Below are positions 1-8,905 of a stretch of 64,000 nucleotides of DNA, piece by piece. Where the stretch lies: assembly GCF_008931805.1 (NCBI RefSeq), contig NZ_CP044399.1, forward strand, positions 3,273,370 through 3,337,369. The letters run 5' to 3'. The translations under genes and the position numbers were made by a program. Source of the stretch: Moritella marina ATCC 15381. GTDB lineage: Bacteria; Pseudomonadota; Gammaproteobacteria; Enterobacterales; Moritellaceae. The notes below the pieces were generated by a model that saw only the letters and a program-made list of their open reading frames with translations, was not told the DNA's origin and did no database searches. Position 1 is the first letter of the stretch, and each line of letters begins with the position of its first letter.

Positions 1-48
1 TCGGTATAACCAGTTACTTACTTCTTCAACCACTACGAGCAAAAATAC

Positions 49-948
49 ATGGCTAATTGGAACATTCTTGGCGCAGGCGCTATCGGGCACTTCTTTGCAG
101 AAAAATTATTAAAGTCAGGCCAACATGCCGCATTTGTTTTACGCCCCGAGAGTGAGCCGCATATTCGCAGTTTTAATTTTGAAAACTTAGCGGCTGAAAA
201 CACCAGTAATACCGTCATGGCACAAGGTAAACTCACGCCAAAGTGTGATTTTTTATTGGTCACCCTCAAAGCCCAAGACGTATTACCAGCACTGACCTTA
301 CTACAATCACAAATTGATAAACATTGCTGTATCGTGCTGTTACATAATGGCATGGGCACAGCAGAACAAACCGAGAAACTATTCCCGCGTAACGCGATAA
401 TGGTGGGTACGACATCTAACGGTGTATTAAAAGTCTCTGATGATCATATTCGTCATACCGGCGCTGGTGTGACTTGGTTAGGTCCATTTAATAATCAAGC
501 AAAACGCTATAAAGACATTGCGACCCAGTTATCCGCATTGGAAGAATTAACCTGGTGTGATGATATACGCGAGAAACTATGGCTTAAACTCGTGATCAAC
601 TGCGCGATAAATCCATTAACCGCAATCCATCAGTGTCAGAACGGTGAATTGGCGAGTTCATCGTTATATCCACAAGTGGTGAAGATTGTGCAAGAATTAG
701 CATTGGTGTGTGAAAAAGCCCGCTTACCTTGGCCTTACGCTGAGTTACAAGCCCAGGTGGATAATGTCATTGCACGTACAGCTGAAAATTTTTCGTCTAT
801 GCACCAAGATCGTCTCTTTAATCGTCAGACCGAAATTGACTTCATCACTGGTTATGTTCTGAAAGTGGCGAATGCTTATAGTATTCCAGTACCAACGAAT
901 CAAGCTTTGTTCGAGCAAATCAAACAGCAAGAAACGGGATTAGTTTAA
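49..948 (+). CDS. panE: 2-dehydropantoate 2-reductase (ketopantoate reductase)
   Basis: This cytoplasmic enzyme reduces 2-dehydropantoate to pantoate with NADPH, a step towards pantothenate and coenzyme A. The 299-residue product matches the family's usual length of about 300. It opens with a Rossmann dinucleotide-binding motif GAGAIG at residues 8-13. The middle carries the family-like stretch LHNGMG near residue 100 and the helix WLKLVINCAINPLTA near residue 187, which in this family holds the catalytic Lys and Asn. The gene is single and convergent with thiI; a hairpin follows its stop codon. The start is the first ATG in frame. Identification is by motif and overall similarity, with no sign of damage. 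Confidence 0.93.
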   Translation: MANWNILGAGAIGHFFAEKLLKSGQHAAFVLRPESEPHIRSFNFENLAAENTSNTVMAQGKLTPKCDFLLVTLKAQDVLPALTLLQSQIDKHCCIVLLHNGMGTAEQTEKLFPRNAIMVGTTSNGVLKVSDDHIRHTGAGVTWLGPFNNQAKRYKDIATQLSALEELTWCDDIREKLWLKLVINCAINPLTAIHQCQNGELASSSLYPQVVKIVQELALVCEKARLPWPYAELQAQVDNVIARTAENFSSMHQDRLFNRQTEIDFITGYVLKVANAYSIPVPTNQALFEQIKQQETGLV

Positions 949-961
949 GCCCAAGATCAAA

Positions 962-1005
962 AAAGCCAGCAAACTCTTTCTGACTAGAAATAGCTTGCTG
1001 GCTTT
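962..1005. terminator. Bidirectional rho-independent terminator between panE and thiI
   Basis: An 11-bp stem, AAAGCCAGCAA at 962-972 with TTGCTGGCTTT at 995-1005, encloses a 22-nt loop. On the minus strand it is followed by a run of six T residues, so it most strongly terminates thiI. On the plus strand a shorter T-rich tail follows panE. Confidence 0.8.
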
Positions 1006-1054
1006 CTTCAATAATTACCGGTAAGACTAAATTATCACCTTACCTACATCATCA

Positions 1055-2509
1055 TTAAGGACGGTAAACTTTAACGTTACCATAACCTTTTTCAATCAAG
1101 TAAAGCGCTTGCAGTTTACTCATCACACCGCGATCGCAGTATAGTAAGTAAGTCTTATCTTGATCTAACTCGCCAAACTGGTTGCCAAGTTTGAAGAAAG
1201 GCATGTGTTGCACTTCCAGTCCATCAACGTCAAGCGGTGAATCTTCAACTTCATCGATACTACGAATGTCCAAGATCACTTCGTTTGCGGCGATTTCAGT
1301 TACTGCTTCAACATCGCTCACTTGCTCTTGTGCTTCTTCAGCAATTTGACGGATATCCATTACGTTTGCAGCCATCACAACTTGGTCAATCAAGCTCATG
1401 TCGAATTTAGCTTCTTCTGCTTCAATCTTCTCTTTCACTGCTTTAACTGTAGGTTTGTTTGAGATAACACCACAGTATTCAGGAATAGTTTCCGAGAATT
1501 CAGCCGTACCAATTTTACGTGCTGTATCAATGATGTCTTGCTTATCAGCAACAATCAATGGACGTAGAATCAAGGTATCAGTGACGGAATCGATTAACGA
1601 TAAGTTACGAATAGTTTGGCTTGATACTTGGCCTACAGCTTCACCTGTAACCAGCGCTTCAATACCGAGACGCTCAGCTACTTTCGTCGCTGCACGCATC
1701 ATCATACGTTTCAGTACCACACCCATTTGTGAGTTATCTACTTTTTCTAAGATCTCAGCAACAACAGGATCGAACGGTACGCTAACAAATTTAACTTTGT
1801 GTGATGAGCTGTATTTATTCCACAAGAAATAAGAAATTTGTTTCACACCAATCTCATGTGCATCGCCGCCAAGATTGAAGAAACAGAAATGCGTACGACT
1901 ACCACGTTTAATCGTTAAGTAGCTCGATACTGCCGAGTCAAAACCACCTGACATTAATGATAGAACATCTTCTTGCCCAGCCATAGGGAAACCACCCAGG
2001 CCTTCGTGGCGTTCCGTCACTAAATAAAGCTTTTCGTGTTCAACTTCAATTTTAATGGTTTCTTGTGGTTTTCTTAGTTTAACGCCAGCGGCATCTGTAT
2101 GCTGATTTAAGCCACCGCCAACATAACGTTCTAAGTCAATCGAAGTAAAATCATGTTTACCGTTACGTTTAGCACGTACACAGAATGTTTTACCTGCAAG
2201 CAAGTCTTTGTAAACAGGTAATGCTTGTTGGAAAATATCATCAAGATCGGTAAAAGTAGATTCGTGTACTTCTAATGAATGGGCAATACCCGGAGTATTT
2301 TTTAATACTTCACGATAGAATTCGCGATTTTTATCACTGTCGTCAGTAGTACGAACAACAATTTTATCCCATTCAAGGATCACGCGCGCATGTTCATCTT
2401 CACGACGTAAAATATTACGTAAACTCGACTGCAGCATTTTACTAAAACGCTGACGTACAGATTTACTTTTCATCATTACTTCTGGGAATATTTTTACAAT
2501 AAATTTCAT
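1055..2509 (-). CDS. thiI: tRNA 4-thiouridine synthase / ThiS sulfurtransferase ThiI
   Basis: ThiI makes 4-thiouridine at tRNA position 8 and passes sulfur to ThiS for the thiamine thiazole ring. The 484-residue protein has the full proteobacterial layout: an N-terminal ferredoxin-like and THUMP region, an ATP-pyrophosphatase domain with PP-loop SGGFDS at about 187-192, and a C-terminal rhodanese domain whose loop CDRGVMS carries the presumed persulfide Cys at 458. The partner Cys in YCGVIS is also present. An in-frame ATG lies eight codons upstream, but the start used here (MKFIVK) aligns with E. coli ThiI and has AGG seven bases ahead. It stands alone, convergent with panE. Confidence 0.95.
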   Translation of the reverse strand: MKFIVKIFPEVMMKSKSVRQRFSKMLQSSLRNILRREDEHARVILEWDKIVVRTTDDSDKNREFYREVLKNTPGIAHSLEVHESTFTDLDDIFQQALPVYKDLLAGKTFCVRAKRNGKHDFTSIDLERYVGGGLNQHTDAAGVKLRKPQETIKIEVEHEKLYLVTERHEGLGGFPMAGQEDVLSLMSGGFDSAVSSYLTIKRGSRTHFCFFNLGGDAHEIGVKQISYFLWNKYSSSHKVKFVSVPFDPVVAEILEKVDNSQMGVVLKRMMMRAATKVAERLGIEALVTGEAVGQVSSQTIRNLSLIDSVTDTLILRPLIVADKQDIIDTARKIGTAEFSETIPEYCGVISNKPTVKAVKEKIEAEEAKFDMSLIDQVVMAANVMDIRQIAEEAQEQVSDVEAVTEIAANEVILDIRSIDEVEDSPLDVDGLEVQHMPFFKLGNQFGELDQDKTYLLYCDRGVMSKLQALYLIEKGYGNVKVYRP

Positions 2510-2603
2510 GGTTTTGCCTACATCATAGTTCAAACAAACTGTTGGCCCAGCATTTCATCGCGCTGGGTGTTTAGCTGATATATTCGATTAACTTAAATCA
2601 AAA

Positions 2604-2638
2604 ATAAAAAAACGGGCATACCTTAAGGTAAGCCCGTT
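2604..2638 (-). terminator. Rho-independent terminator after the ligB-like gene
   Basis: AACGGGC at 2611-2617 pairs with GCCCGTT at 2632-2638 around an inner self-complementary TACCTTAAGGTA. On the minus strand the stem runs straight into a seven-T tract, placing it just after the ligase stop codon. Confidence 0.85.
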
Positions 2639-2686
2639 CCTGTTGCTCGTCAGCAGTATACTCAAAATGCCTAAATATGCAAGATG

Positions 2687-3928
2687 CTAGCGCTTGTTCA
2701 CTACCCGAGTTAATTGTGGAATAGCATTGCCGACTAACTCAATTTCAACTCGGCTACCGACCTCAATCTTAGACTGTAATAGCCAAGGTTGCGAACGGCC
2801 AGATACGCGGGTTATTTGATGCCCAGAAAGTGCTAACGCCTGCACATGCACAACCGGAGTGACTCGTCCACTTTTCCCAACTTGATAGGTTATATCAACA
2901 ACGTTACTTAAGCCTTTGGGACCAGTAAACTTCAGCGCCAGCGCCCAGCGAGGGGCATGCTGAGTTTGACCATATGCATGCTGCTGCGCCCTGTTGGCCA
3001 GTTTAATCACAATACCATCAAGTAATAACGTCTCTGTGTTTTGATAATGCGCAAACCAATAATCGATGTCTTGAGCTGTATCTAGGGTATGACTCATCTT
3101 CGACATATCAGCAAAACCCAACATAGCCAACTGCACCAAACTCATCACCTCATTTCTATAGGGGGTATCAACCCAACGCCAAGGCATAAAGCGTAAACTC
3201 ATGATATCTGCTTGCTTAGGTGATGATTGGCTAGCGATGCCAGCGGTCATATGCCGAGAAGACACATATTTTCCACGTTGCTGCCAATCGTGTTGCTCAA
3301 CATACAATTCACCATGGATCACCAACGTATGTGGATAAGCGATAATACTGTCGACGGCATTACTGCGAAGCATGAGCGCTAATAAATCAAGCCCTTGCTT
3401 ACCATTACCGCGACTAGAGGCACTCACCAACAACCCTTTTTCATACACCAATTCAACCGCCATGCCGTCAATTTTAGGCTGGATAAGTAATGACTGTTTT
3501 TGATGGCGTTGGTAAAACTTATCGACTAGATTTCTTTCTCGTACCGAATTTAGACTTAGCATCTGCTGTCGATGTCGTTGTCGATCATTATATCGCCCCC
3601 CCTCACTCCCCAGCTGCGTTAATACCGGCGATAAACAATCTGATAGCACCGCTAACTCATCGACCAATAAATCAAACTCTCCATCATGTAACAATGGCTT
3701 CTTGCCGGCATAATAAATCTGACGGTGTTTAATTATTTGCATTTCTAAATAATTAATTCGATGCTGATTTAAAACACTTGGGCAACGAGAATGCACATCC
3801 ACGTTGATAGCTGATTCTTTAATCAAGGAGGAATCAATTGATAACGCAGTTTTAGCCTCTGCTGCCAACAATTGCTGCGTACTTGAGACCAATAATGATA
3901 CAAATAATGAAGAAAAGCGTATAAACAT
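2687..3928 (-). CDS. ligB: Exported short NAD+-dependent DNA ligase, LigB-like
   Basis: The protein resembles NAD+-dependent DNA ligase LigB. The adenylation motif KIDG, with nucleophile Lys at about 152, sits in the nucleotidyl-transferase domain, followed by GELYVEQ, LDGIVIKL, WALALKF and an OB-fold ending at GNAIPQLTRVV. At 413 residues it stops right after the OB fold, so the helix-hairpin-helix and later parts of the roughly 560-residue E. coli LigB are missing, as are the zinc finger and BRCT of LigA. The N-terminus (FIRFSSLFVSLLVS...LLAAEA) looks like a Sec signal peptide. The mature part has only two cysteines, near 49 and 98. The ATG chosen has GGA upstream; an in-frame TTG five codons earlier lacks support. 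Confidence 0.82.
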   Translation of the reverse strand: MFIRFSSLFVSLLVSSTQQLLAAEAKTALSIDSSLIKESAINVDVHSRCPSVLNQHRINYLEMQIIKHRQIYYAGKKPLLHDGEFDLLVDELAVLSDCLSPVLTQLGSEGGRYNDRQRHRQQMLSLNSVRERNLVDKFYQRHQKQSLLIQPKIDGMAVELVYEKGLLVSASSRGNGKQGLDLLALMLRSNAVDSIIAYPHTLVIHGELYVEQHDWQQRGKYVSSRHMTAGIASQSSPKQADIMSLRFMPWRWVDTPYRNEVMSLVQLAMLGFADMSKMSHTLDTAQDIDYWFAHYQNTETLLLDGIVIKLANRAQQHAYGQTQHAPRWALALKFTGPKGLSNVVDITYQVGKSGRVTPVVHVQALALSGHQITRVSGRSQPWLLQSKIEVGSRVEIELVGNAIPQLTRVVNKR

Positions 3929-4106
3929 TCGAGTTCCAATCAAATATGGTAATACGACTCAGTATGATAGAGATAATAGAAGTGCTCTGATTAATTTGCT
4001 AACGAGACAAGGAAACGTCGACGAGAGTAAGTTTTAAGTACTGTTTATGGTGCTCTATCACAAATTAATGACTCGATTAATGCATATTAGCGAGGCTTAT
4101 TCACAA

Positions 4107-4165
4107 GATTTATTTATACGATTTATTTATACGATTTATTTATACGATTTATTTATACGATTTAT
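4107..4165. repeat. Tandem 13-bp AT-rich repeat
   Basis: Four exact copies of GATTTATTTATAC (4107-4119, 4120-4132, 4133-4145, 4146-4158) are followed by a partial fifth. The array lies in the roughly 315-bp gap between the divergent ligB-like gene and the small gene at 4246. Nothing else stands out in that gap. Confidence 0.95.
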
Positions 4166-4245
4166 GCAGCGTATTATTGAACTTGCTTCACCATCAACTA
4201 CACTAATATTATAATTCCCAAAGTTCTGCGTTGAGAGGTATTACC

Positions 4246-4479
4246 ATGCAACTTTCCGATATCAAAAGCATGTATCACAGACACGAGTTAGTCGAGGCCA
4301 TTGTAGAACCATCATTGGTTGCGAATGGCTGGATAGTGGAATTTAAATCTGAGAATGGCGATATCATCCCATTAACCGACTTTAGTGGTCACGAGAAATG
4401 TTACCGAAATTTGGATATTGCGACAGCAACCGCACAGCAAGTCGGCTTTCCAAACGTCAGAGTAGGTGAAGTTTTTTAA
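4246..4479 (+). CDS. Small conserved-looking hypothetical protein, 77 aa
   Basis: I do not recognise a named family. The ATG at 4246 is preceded by GAGAGGT at a good distance, which is better than the in-frame TTG 15 bases upstream. The product is acidic, has no signal peptide or membrane segment, and reads like a small alpha/beta domain: a helix (LSDIKSMYHRHELVEAIV), a strand pair (GWIVEFKSENGDIIPLTD) and a helix (LDIATATAQQVG). A single Cys lies in HEKCYRN. It stands alone between two simple repeats, divergent from the ligase. I recall similar short proteins in related marine bacteria, but no function. Confidence 0.7.
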   Translation: MQLSDIKSMYHRHELVEAIVEPSLVANGWIVEFKSENGDIIPLTDFSGHEKCYRNLDIATATAQQVGFPNVRVGEVF

Positions 4480-4495
4480 CAATGTTTTTCACCAC

Positions 4496-4525
4496 TATCA
4501 ATATCAATATCAATATCAATATCAA
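4496..4525. repeat. Tandem hexamer TATCAA x5
   Basis: Five exact copies of TATCAA run from 4496 to 4525, just after the stop of the small gene at 4246-4479. It is a simple-sequence tract prone to slippage; no function is visible. Confidence 0.95.
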
Positions 4526-4530
4526 CGACG

Positions 4531-4557
4531 ATGGCCAGTTTAAGCTAAACTGACCAT
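4531..4557. terminator. Hairpin between convergent genes, possible terminator
   Basis: ATGG-c-CAGTTTA at 4531-4542 pairs with TAAACTG-a-CCAT at 4546-4557 around a 3-nt loop with one mismatch. It lies between the small plus-strand gene and the minus-strand zinc-ribbon gene. There is no strong T tract, so termination is uncertain. Confidence 0.4.
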
Positions 4558-4637
4558 TTATGTATTCACGTCTCCCCTTTTATCTTTTAAAGAACAAGTT
4601 CAAATAAAAATTGCAGATAAAAAATTAAGGTAGAAAG

Positions 4638-5144
4638 TTAAGGTGCAAAACCTTCTCGCATGAATTCATCGCCGTCACAACTTGCACAGGAAAGTACAGT
4701 CGCAGGATGGAATAGTTCTTTTTGATAGCCGCAACGTACACAGGTCAGTAAACCAAAACCAACTTTATCACCGGTAGAATAGCGACCTTGATGTACTAAA
4801 TCATCACCGACCTCAGTCCACTCAACTTGGGTTTTGTCGGTAATAGATGCCAAGGCACTCCAGGTTATTTTGTCCCAAGCCTGATACCAAGCCGATAACT
4901 TAAAGCTACTGACACTCGTCTGATAATCCTTGTTTAGCTCACCCACATCGTGGCGAATATAGGCGGATGCTTCCGTTAATTCTTTTTTCGTTAAATCTCC
5001 AGCCGCACCTAAGTAAGCTTCGGCTTTAAGTACAAGTCGATGTGTAAAATCATTACCCATAAATTGTTCCCTCCCCTTATAGCTCAGAGGCTGTACAGAT
5101 AAGTAACGAACAGTATTTTGATATTGAGTATTGAGCTTAGCCAT
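4638..5144 (-). CDS. ybeL: Zinc-ribbon protein of the YbeL (DUF1451) family
   Basis: The 168-residue product matches E. coli YbeL in length and layout: a helical N-terminal two-thirds containing EASAYIRHDVGELNKDY and ASITDKTQVEWTEVGDDLVHQG, then a C-terminal zinc ribbon with CVRC and CASC pairs about 20 residues apart. The molecular role of the family is not known to me. As in E. coli it lies next to leuS, here divergently. The ATG has GGAGG six bases ahead. Confidence 0.88.
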   Translation of the reverse strand: MAKLNTQYQNTVRYLSVQPLSYKGREQFMGNDFTHRLVLKAEAYLGAAGDLTKKELTEASAYIRHDVGELNKDYQTSVSSFKLSAWYQAWDKITWSALASITDKTQVEWTEVGDDLVHQGRYSTGDKVGFGLLTCVRCGYQKELFHPATVLSCASCDGDEFMREGFAP

Positions 5145-5474
5145 ATAAACCTCCGAATTAATGTAATAACAGTTAACTGGTATTTATTAATAAAACGTCA
5201 TCTATATTGATCAGTAAACACGATTAACACCCAGCAATAACCTACACTTTGTAAACATAAAAAGGCCATTGCTATAGCTTAAGTATATGCCAAAATGCCC
5301 GGCCAACAAGCGGTCTGCATCACATAGTTTCCTTGTAAAAGCCACGGTTCTGCATTATCAGTCAGGAAATCTTATCGCTATCTGCAAATGAAACTTGTTG
5401 CCCTCTCTGTGCTAAGGTATTCTATGGCAAAATTTTGTTTCTAAATCCTACCAAGAACAGACTGGATATTACCC
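5145..5474. promoter_or_regulatory. Divergent intergenic region ybeL/leuS with weak candidate leuS promoter
   Basis: This 330-bp gap must hold the promoters of both divergent genes. The best leuS candidate I see is TTGTTG at 5395-5400 and TATTCT at 5418-5423 with a 17-bp spacer, matching consensus at only three and four of six positions. I see no leader peptide, T-box or strong hairpin in the rest. Confidence 0.3.
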
Positions 5475-8066
5475 ATGCAAGAACAATATACTCCAAGCAG
5501 TATCGAACCTCAGGTTCAACAACACTGGCAAGAAAATAAAACATTCGAAGTACAAAACGACGAAAACAAAGAAAAATTCTACTGCTTGTCTATGTTCCCA
5601 TACCCAAGTGGTCGCCTACACATGGGCCATGTACGTAACTACACAATTGGTGATGTGATCGCACGTTTCCAACGTATGCAAGGCAAAAACGTATTACAAC
5701 CTATCGGTTGGGATGCATTTGGTCTACCAGCTGAAAATGCAGCAATTAAAAACAACACTGCACCTGCGCCTTGGACATATGAAAACATCGATTACATGAA
5801 AGGTCAGCTAACGTCGCTAGGCTTTGGCTATGACTGGAATCGTGAGATCGCAACATGTACACCTGAATACTATCGTTGGGAACAAGAGTTCTTCACTAAA
5901 CTGTACAACAAAGGTTTAGTGTACAAGAAGACATCATCAGTGAACTGGTGTCCAAACGATGAAACTGTACTGGCTAACGAACAAGTAAACGACGGCTGCT
6001 GCTGGCGTTGTGATACCCCGGTAGAACAAAAAGAGATTCCACAGTGGTTCATTAAGATCACTGAATATGCAGACGAGCTACTGACATCTATTGATGAGCT
6101 TGACGGCTGGCCTGAACAAGTTAAAACAATGCAACGTAACTGGATCGGTCGCAGCGAAGGCATCGAACTAGACTTCGCAGTAGAAGACCAATCGGATGAA
6201 CTAAGCAAGTTATCTGTATACACAACACGTCCAGACACAGTGATGGGTGTAACGTATGTCGGTATCGCAGCAGGTCACCCACTTGCAGAACAAGCAGCAT
6301 TAACAAACCCAGCACTAGCAGAATTCAACCTTGAATGTAAAAACATGAAAGTGGCTGAAGCTGATCTAGAAAAAATGGAAAAGAAAGGCATGGCTACAGG
6401 CCTATACGCTATTCATCCATTAAATGGCCGTAAAGTACCGGTATACGTAGCTAACTTCGTATTAATGGGTTACGGCACTGGCGCTGTTATGGCAGTTCCA
6501 GCTCATGACCAACGTGACTATGAATTCGCAACTAAATACGGCATCGATATCGTCCCAGTAATCAAACCTGCAGATGGTAGCGAACTAGATGTTTCTGAAG
6601 TCGCATTCACTGAAAAAGGTGTATTGTTTAATTCAGGCGAATTCGACGGTTTAGAATTTGGCGCAGCAGTAGATGCAATTGCCGCTAAATTAGAAGCAAC
6701 GGGTCAAGGCACCAAGAAAGTTAACTTCCGTCTACGTGACTGGGGTGTTTCTCGTCAACGTTACTGGGGCGCGCCAATCCCTATGTTGACACTTGAAGAC
6801 GGTTCAGTTGTACCAACACCTGCAGACCAACTTCCAGTTATCTTACCTGAAGACGTGAAAATGGACGGCATTCAAAGTCCTATTAAAGCGGATTTAGAGT
6901 GGGCTAAAACTACATACAATGGTCAACCGGCACTACGTGAAACAGATACGTTCGATACCTTCATGGAATCGTCTTGGTATTATGCACGTTACTGTAGCGC
7001 GACATCAGAAACTGAAATGCTTAACCGTGAAGATGCAAACCACTGGTTACCAGTAGATCAGTATGTTGGTGGTATTGAACACGCATGTATGCATTTATTA
7101 TATGCTCGTTTCTTCCATAAATTGCTACGTGATGAGCAAATGGTTGATAGCAACGAACCGTTCAAACGTCTACTTTGTCAAGGTATGGTACTTGCTGATG
7201 CATACTACTACACCAACGAAAACGGCGGCCGTGTTTGGGTTTCTCCATTAGACGTAACAGTTGAGCGTGACGAAAAAGGTCAACCAACTAAGTACATCGA
7301 TAATGAAGGCAATGAACTTGTTTATACAGGCATGACAAAAATGTCTAAGTCTAAAAACAACGGTATTGACCCACAAACAATGATCGAACGTTTTGGTGCT
7401 GATACAGTACGTCTATTCATGATGTTTGCAGCACCAGCTGACCAAACACTAGAATGGCAAGACTCGGCAGTAGAAGGCGCACACCGTTTCCTACGTCGTA
7501 TCTGGACACTTGCTTACAGCCACATTAGCAAAGGCGAAGTTGCAGAACTAGACGTTGCAGCACTAAACGGCAAGCAAAAAGAGCTACGTCGCGAGATCCA
7601 TAAGACTATTGCTAAAGTATCTGATGATATCGAACGTCGTCAAACGTTCAACACCGCAATTGCTTCTGTCATGGAACTCATGAACAAGCTAACTAAAGCA
7701 CCTCAAGAAGCAGAGCAAGATCGCGCACTACTTCAAGAAGCATTGGTTGCAGTTGTTCGTCTACTTGCACCTATCACACCACATATCTGTTTCGAACTGT
7801 GGGAAAAACTAGGTCAAGAAGGTAACATCGACGCAGCGCTATGGCCTGTAGCAGACCAGTCAGCAATGGTTGAATCTGAAAAGCTAATCATTGTTCAAGT
7901 GAACGGTAAACTGCGTGCTAAATTAACAGTACCCGCTGACGCAACACGTGAATCTGTTGAAGCATTAGCAAATGCAGATGAGAATGTCGCTAAGTTCACA
8001 GACGGCAAAACAGTACGTAAAGTAATTTTCGTACCAGGTAAACTTCTGAACATTGTTGCTAACTAA
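5475..8066 (+). CDS. leuS: Leucyl-tRNA synthetase
   Basis: This class I aminoacyl-tRNA synthetase charges tRNA-Leu in the cytoplasm. The 863-residue protein is of normal bacterial length. The ATP-binding HIGH signature is present as [11 protein letters not shown] at 42-52 and the KMSKS loop at 622-626. Between them lie the zinc-domain cysteines (NWCPND, CCWRC) and the CP1 editing domain, with the threonine-rich TTRPDT near residue 250. The C-terminal anticodon-binding and tRNA-binding domains are complete and end in IVAN. The last five codons, including the stop, are the first unit of a 15-bp tandem repeat that continues past the gene. Confidence 0.98.
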   Translation: MQEQYTPSSIEPQVQQHWQENKTFEVQNDENKEKFYCLSMFPYPSGRLHMGHVRNYTIGDVIARFQRMQGKNVLQPIGWDAFGLPAENAAIKNNTAPAPWTYENIDYMKGQLTSLGFGYDWNREIATCTPEYYRWEQEFFTKLYNKGLVYKKTSSVNWCPNDETVLANEQVNDGCCWRCDTPVEQKEIPQWFIKITEYADELLTSIDELDGWPEQVKTMQRNWIGRSEGIELDFAVEDQSDELSKLSVYTTRPDTVMGVTYVGIAAGHPLAEQAALTNPALAEFNLECKNMKVAEADLEKMEKKGMATGLYAIHPLNGRKVPVYVANFVLMGYGTGAVMAVPAHDQRDYEFATKYGIDIVPVIKPADGSELDVSEVAFTEKGVLFNSGEFDGLEFGAAVDAIAAKLEATGQGTKKVNFRLRDWGVSRQRYWGAPIPMLTLEDGSVVPTPADQLPVILPEDVKMDGIQSPIKADLEWAKTTYNGQPALRETDTFDTFMESSWYYARYCSATSETEMLNREDANHWLPVDQYVGGIEHACMHLLYARFFHKLLRDEQMVDSNEPFKRLLCQGMVLADAYYYTNENGGRVWVSPLDVTVERDEKGQPTKYIDNEGNELVYTGMTKMSKSKNNGIDPQTMIERFGADTVRLFMMFAAPADQTLEWQDSAVEGAHRFLRRIWTLAYSHISKGEVAELDVAALNGKQKELRREIHKTIAKVSDDIERRQTFNTAIASVMELMNKLTKAPQEAEQDRALLQEALVAVVRLLAPITPHICFELWEKLGQEGNIDAALWPVADQSAMVESEKLIIVQVNGKLRAKLTVPADATRESVEALANADENVAKFTDGKTVRKVIFVPGKLLNIVAN

Positions 8067-8111
8067 ATTGTTGCTAACTAAATTATTGCTAACTAAATAG
8101 TGACTAACTAA
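8052..8111 (+). repeat. 15-bp tandem repeat spanning the leuS stop codon
   Basis: Four 15-bp units (8052-8066, 8067-8081, 8082-8096, 8097-8111) start with ATTGTTGCTAACTAA, the last codons I-V-A-N-stop of leuS. Units 1 and 2 are identical, unit 3 differs by one base and unit 4 by a few. All are in frame, so there are four TAA codons in succession. Confidence 0.93.
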
Positions 8112-8130
8112 CGTTTAGCTAACAAATTGT

Positions 8131-8186
8131 AAGCCCTATATTCTGCTTTTATTCTTATAGTAGAGTCTAGGGCTTTTTTGTTTTTC
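8131..8186 (+). terminator. Rho-independent terminator after leuS
   Basis: AAGCCCTA at 8131-8138 pairs with TAGGGCTT at 8168-8175, and a T-rich tail follows to about 8186. The loop is long (29 nt) but contains further weak pairing. It separates leuS from lptE. Confidence 0.75.
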
Positions 8187-8236
8187 GATTACGTGTAAAA
8201 TTACCTACAATTAACTTATCTATTTTGTAGGCAAAA

Positions 8237-8905
8237 ATGAGCGCATCGGCACTGATTCCACGTATTACTCGACTAATTTGCATCTTCTTGGTAACAGCAG
8301 TGCTTGGCGGTTGCGGCTTCCATTTAAAAAATGGCAGTGGTATTCCCAATGAATTACGAAATTTAACCTTGGTATCGAGTAAGTATTCCGATCTCACTCG
8401 CTTAATTAAACAAGAACTACGCTACAACCAAATCAACCTTGTCGTTCCGACGGTAGCGAGCACTGAATCGTTAACCACAGAAACGGATAACGCGTCAGAT
8501 GACATGGGGGATGATTCAACCCAAACTAAAACAACAGCGATGGATCCAGCACTATTAAACTCGCAAACACCGATACTCCGCATTATGTCGGAAAGTACCG
8601 GTTCACGTACGGTATCACTCTACTCTGACGCGACAGCGGCTGAATACGAGCTTAGTTACGTGATCAAAATGGAAGTGCGCTTACCGAATCAAGACCCACA
8701 GTATTTCACTGTTGCGCTACAGCGTGACCAGCTGAATAACTCGCAAGAAGCGCTTGCCCGTTCACGTGAATCTGAATTATTAATTAGAGAACTACGTGAA
8801 GCAGCTGCACAGCAGGTTGTTCGCACACTAAGCCAAGTTGTTATTGACCCGCAGACAACTGGTGATCGCGATGAAGAACCAGTTATCATATTTGAAGCCA
8901 ACTAA
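8237..8905 (+). CDS. lptE: LPS-assembly lipoprotein LptE (RlpB)
   Basis: LptE is the outer-membrane lipoprotein that plugs the LptD beta-barrel and helps insert lipopolysaccharide. The N-terminus is a lipoprotein signal with lipobox LGGC and acylated Cys at 26, followed by the family start GFHLK. The rest has the expected pattern, including YELSYVIKMEV and a helical C-terminal stretch QEALARSRESELLIREL. At 222 residues it is longer than E. coli LptE (193); a Thr/Asp-rich insert near residues 75-98 accounts for much of this. It is the first gene of a block with holA, which it overlaps by one base. Confidence 0.92.
   Translation: MSASALIPRITRLICIFLVTAVLGGCGFHLKNGSGIPNELRNLTLVSSKYSDLTRLIKQELRYNQINLVVPTVASTESLTTETDNASDDMGDDSTQTKTTAMDPALLNSQTPILRIMSESTGSRTVSLYSDATAAEYELSYVIKMEVRLPNQDPQYFTVALQRDQLNNSQEALARSRESELLIRELREAAAQQVVRTLSQVVIDPQTTGDRDEEPVIIFEAN

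Noticed and set aside
4107-4525. Clustered short repeats as a CRISPR array
   Set aside because: The repeats are directly adjacent without spacers, are only 6 and 13 bp long, and no cas genes are nearby.
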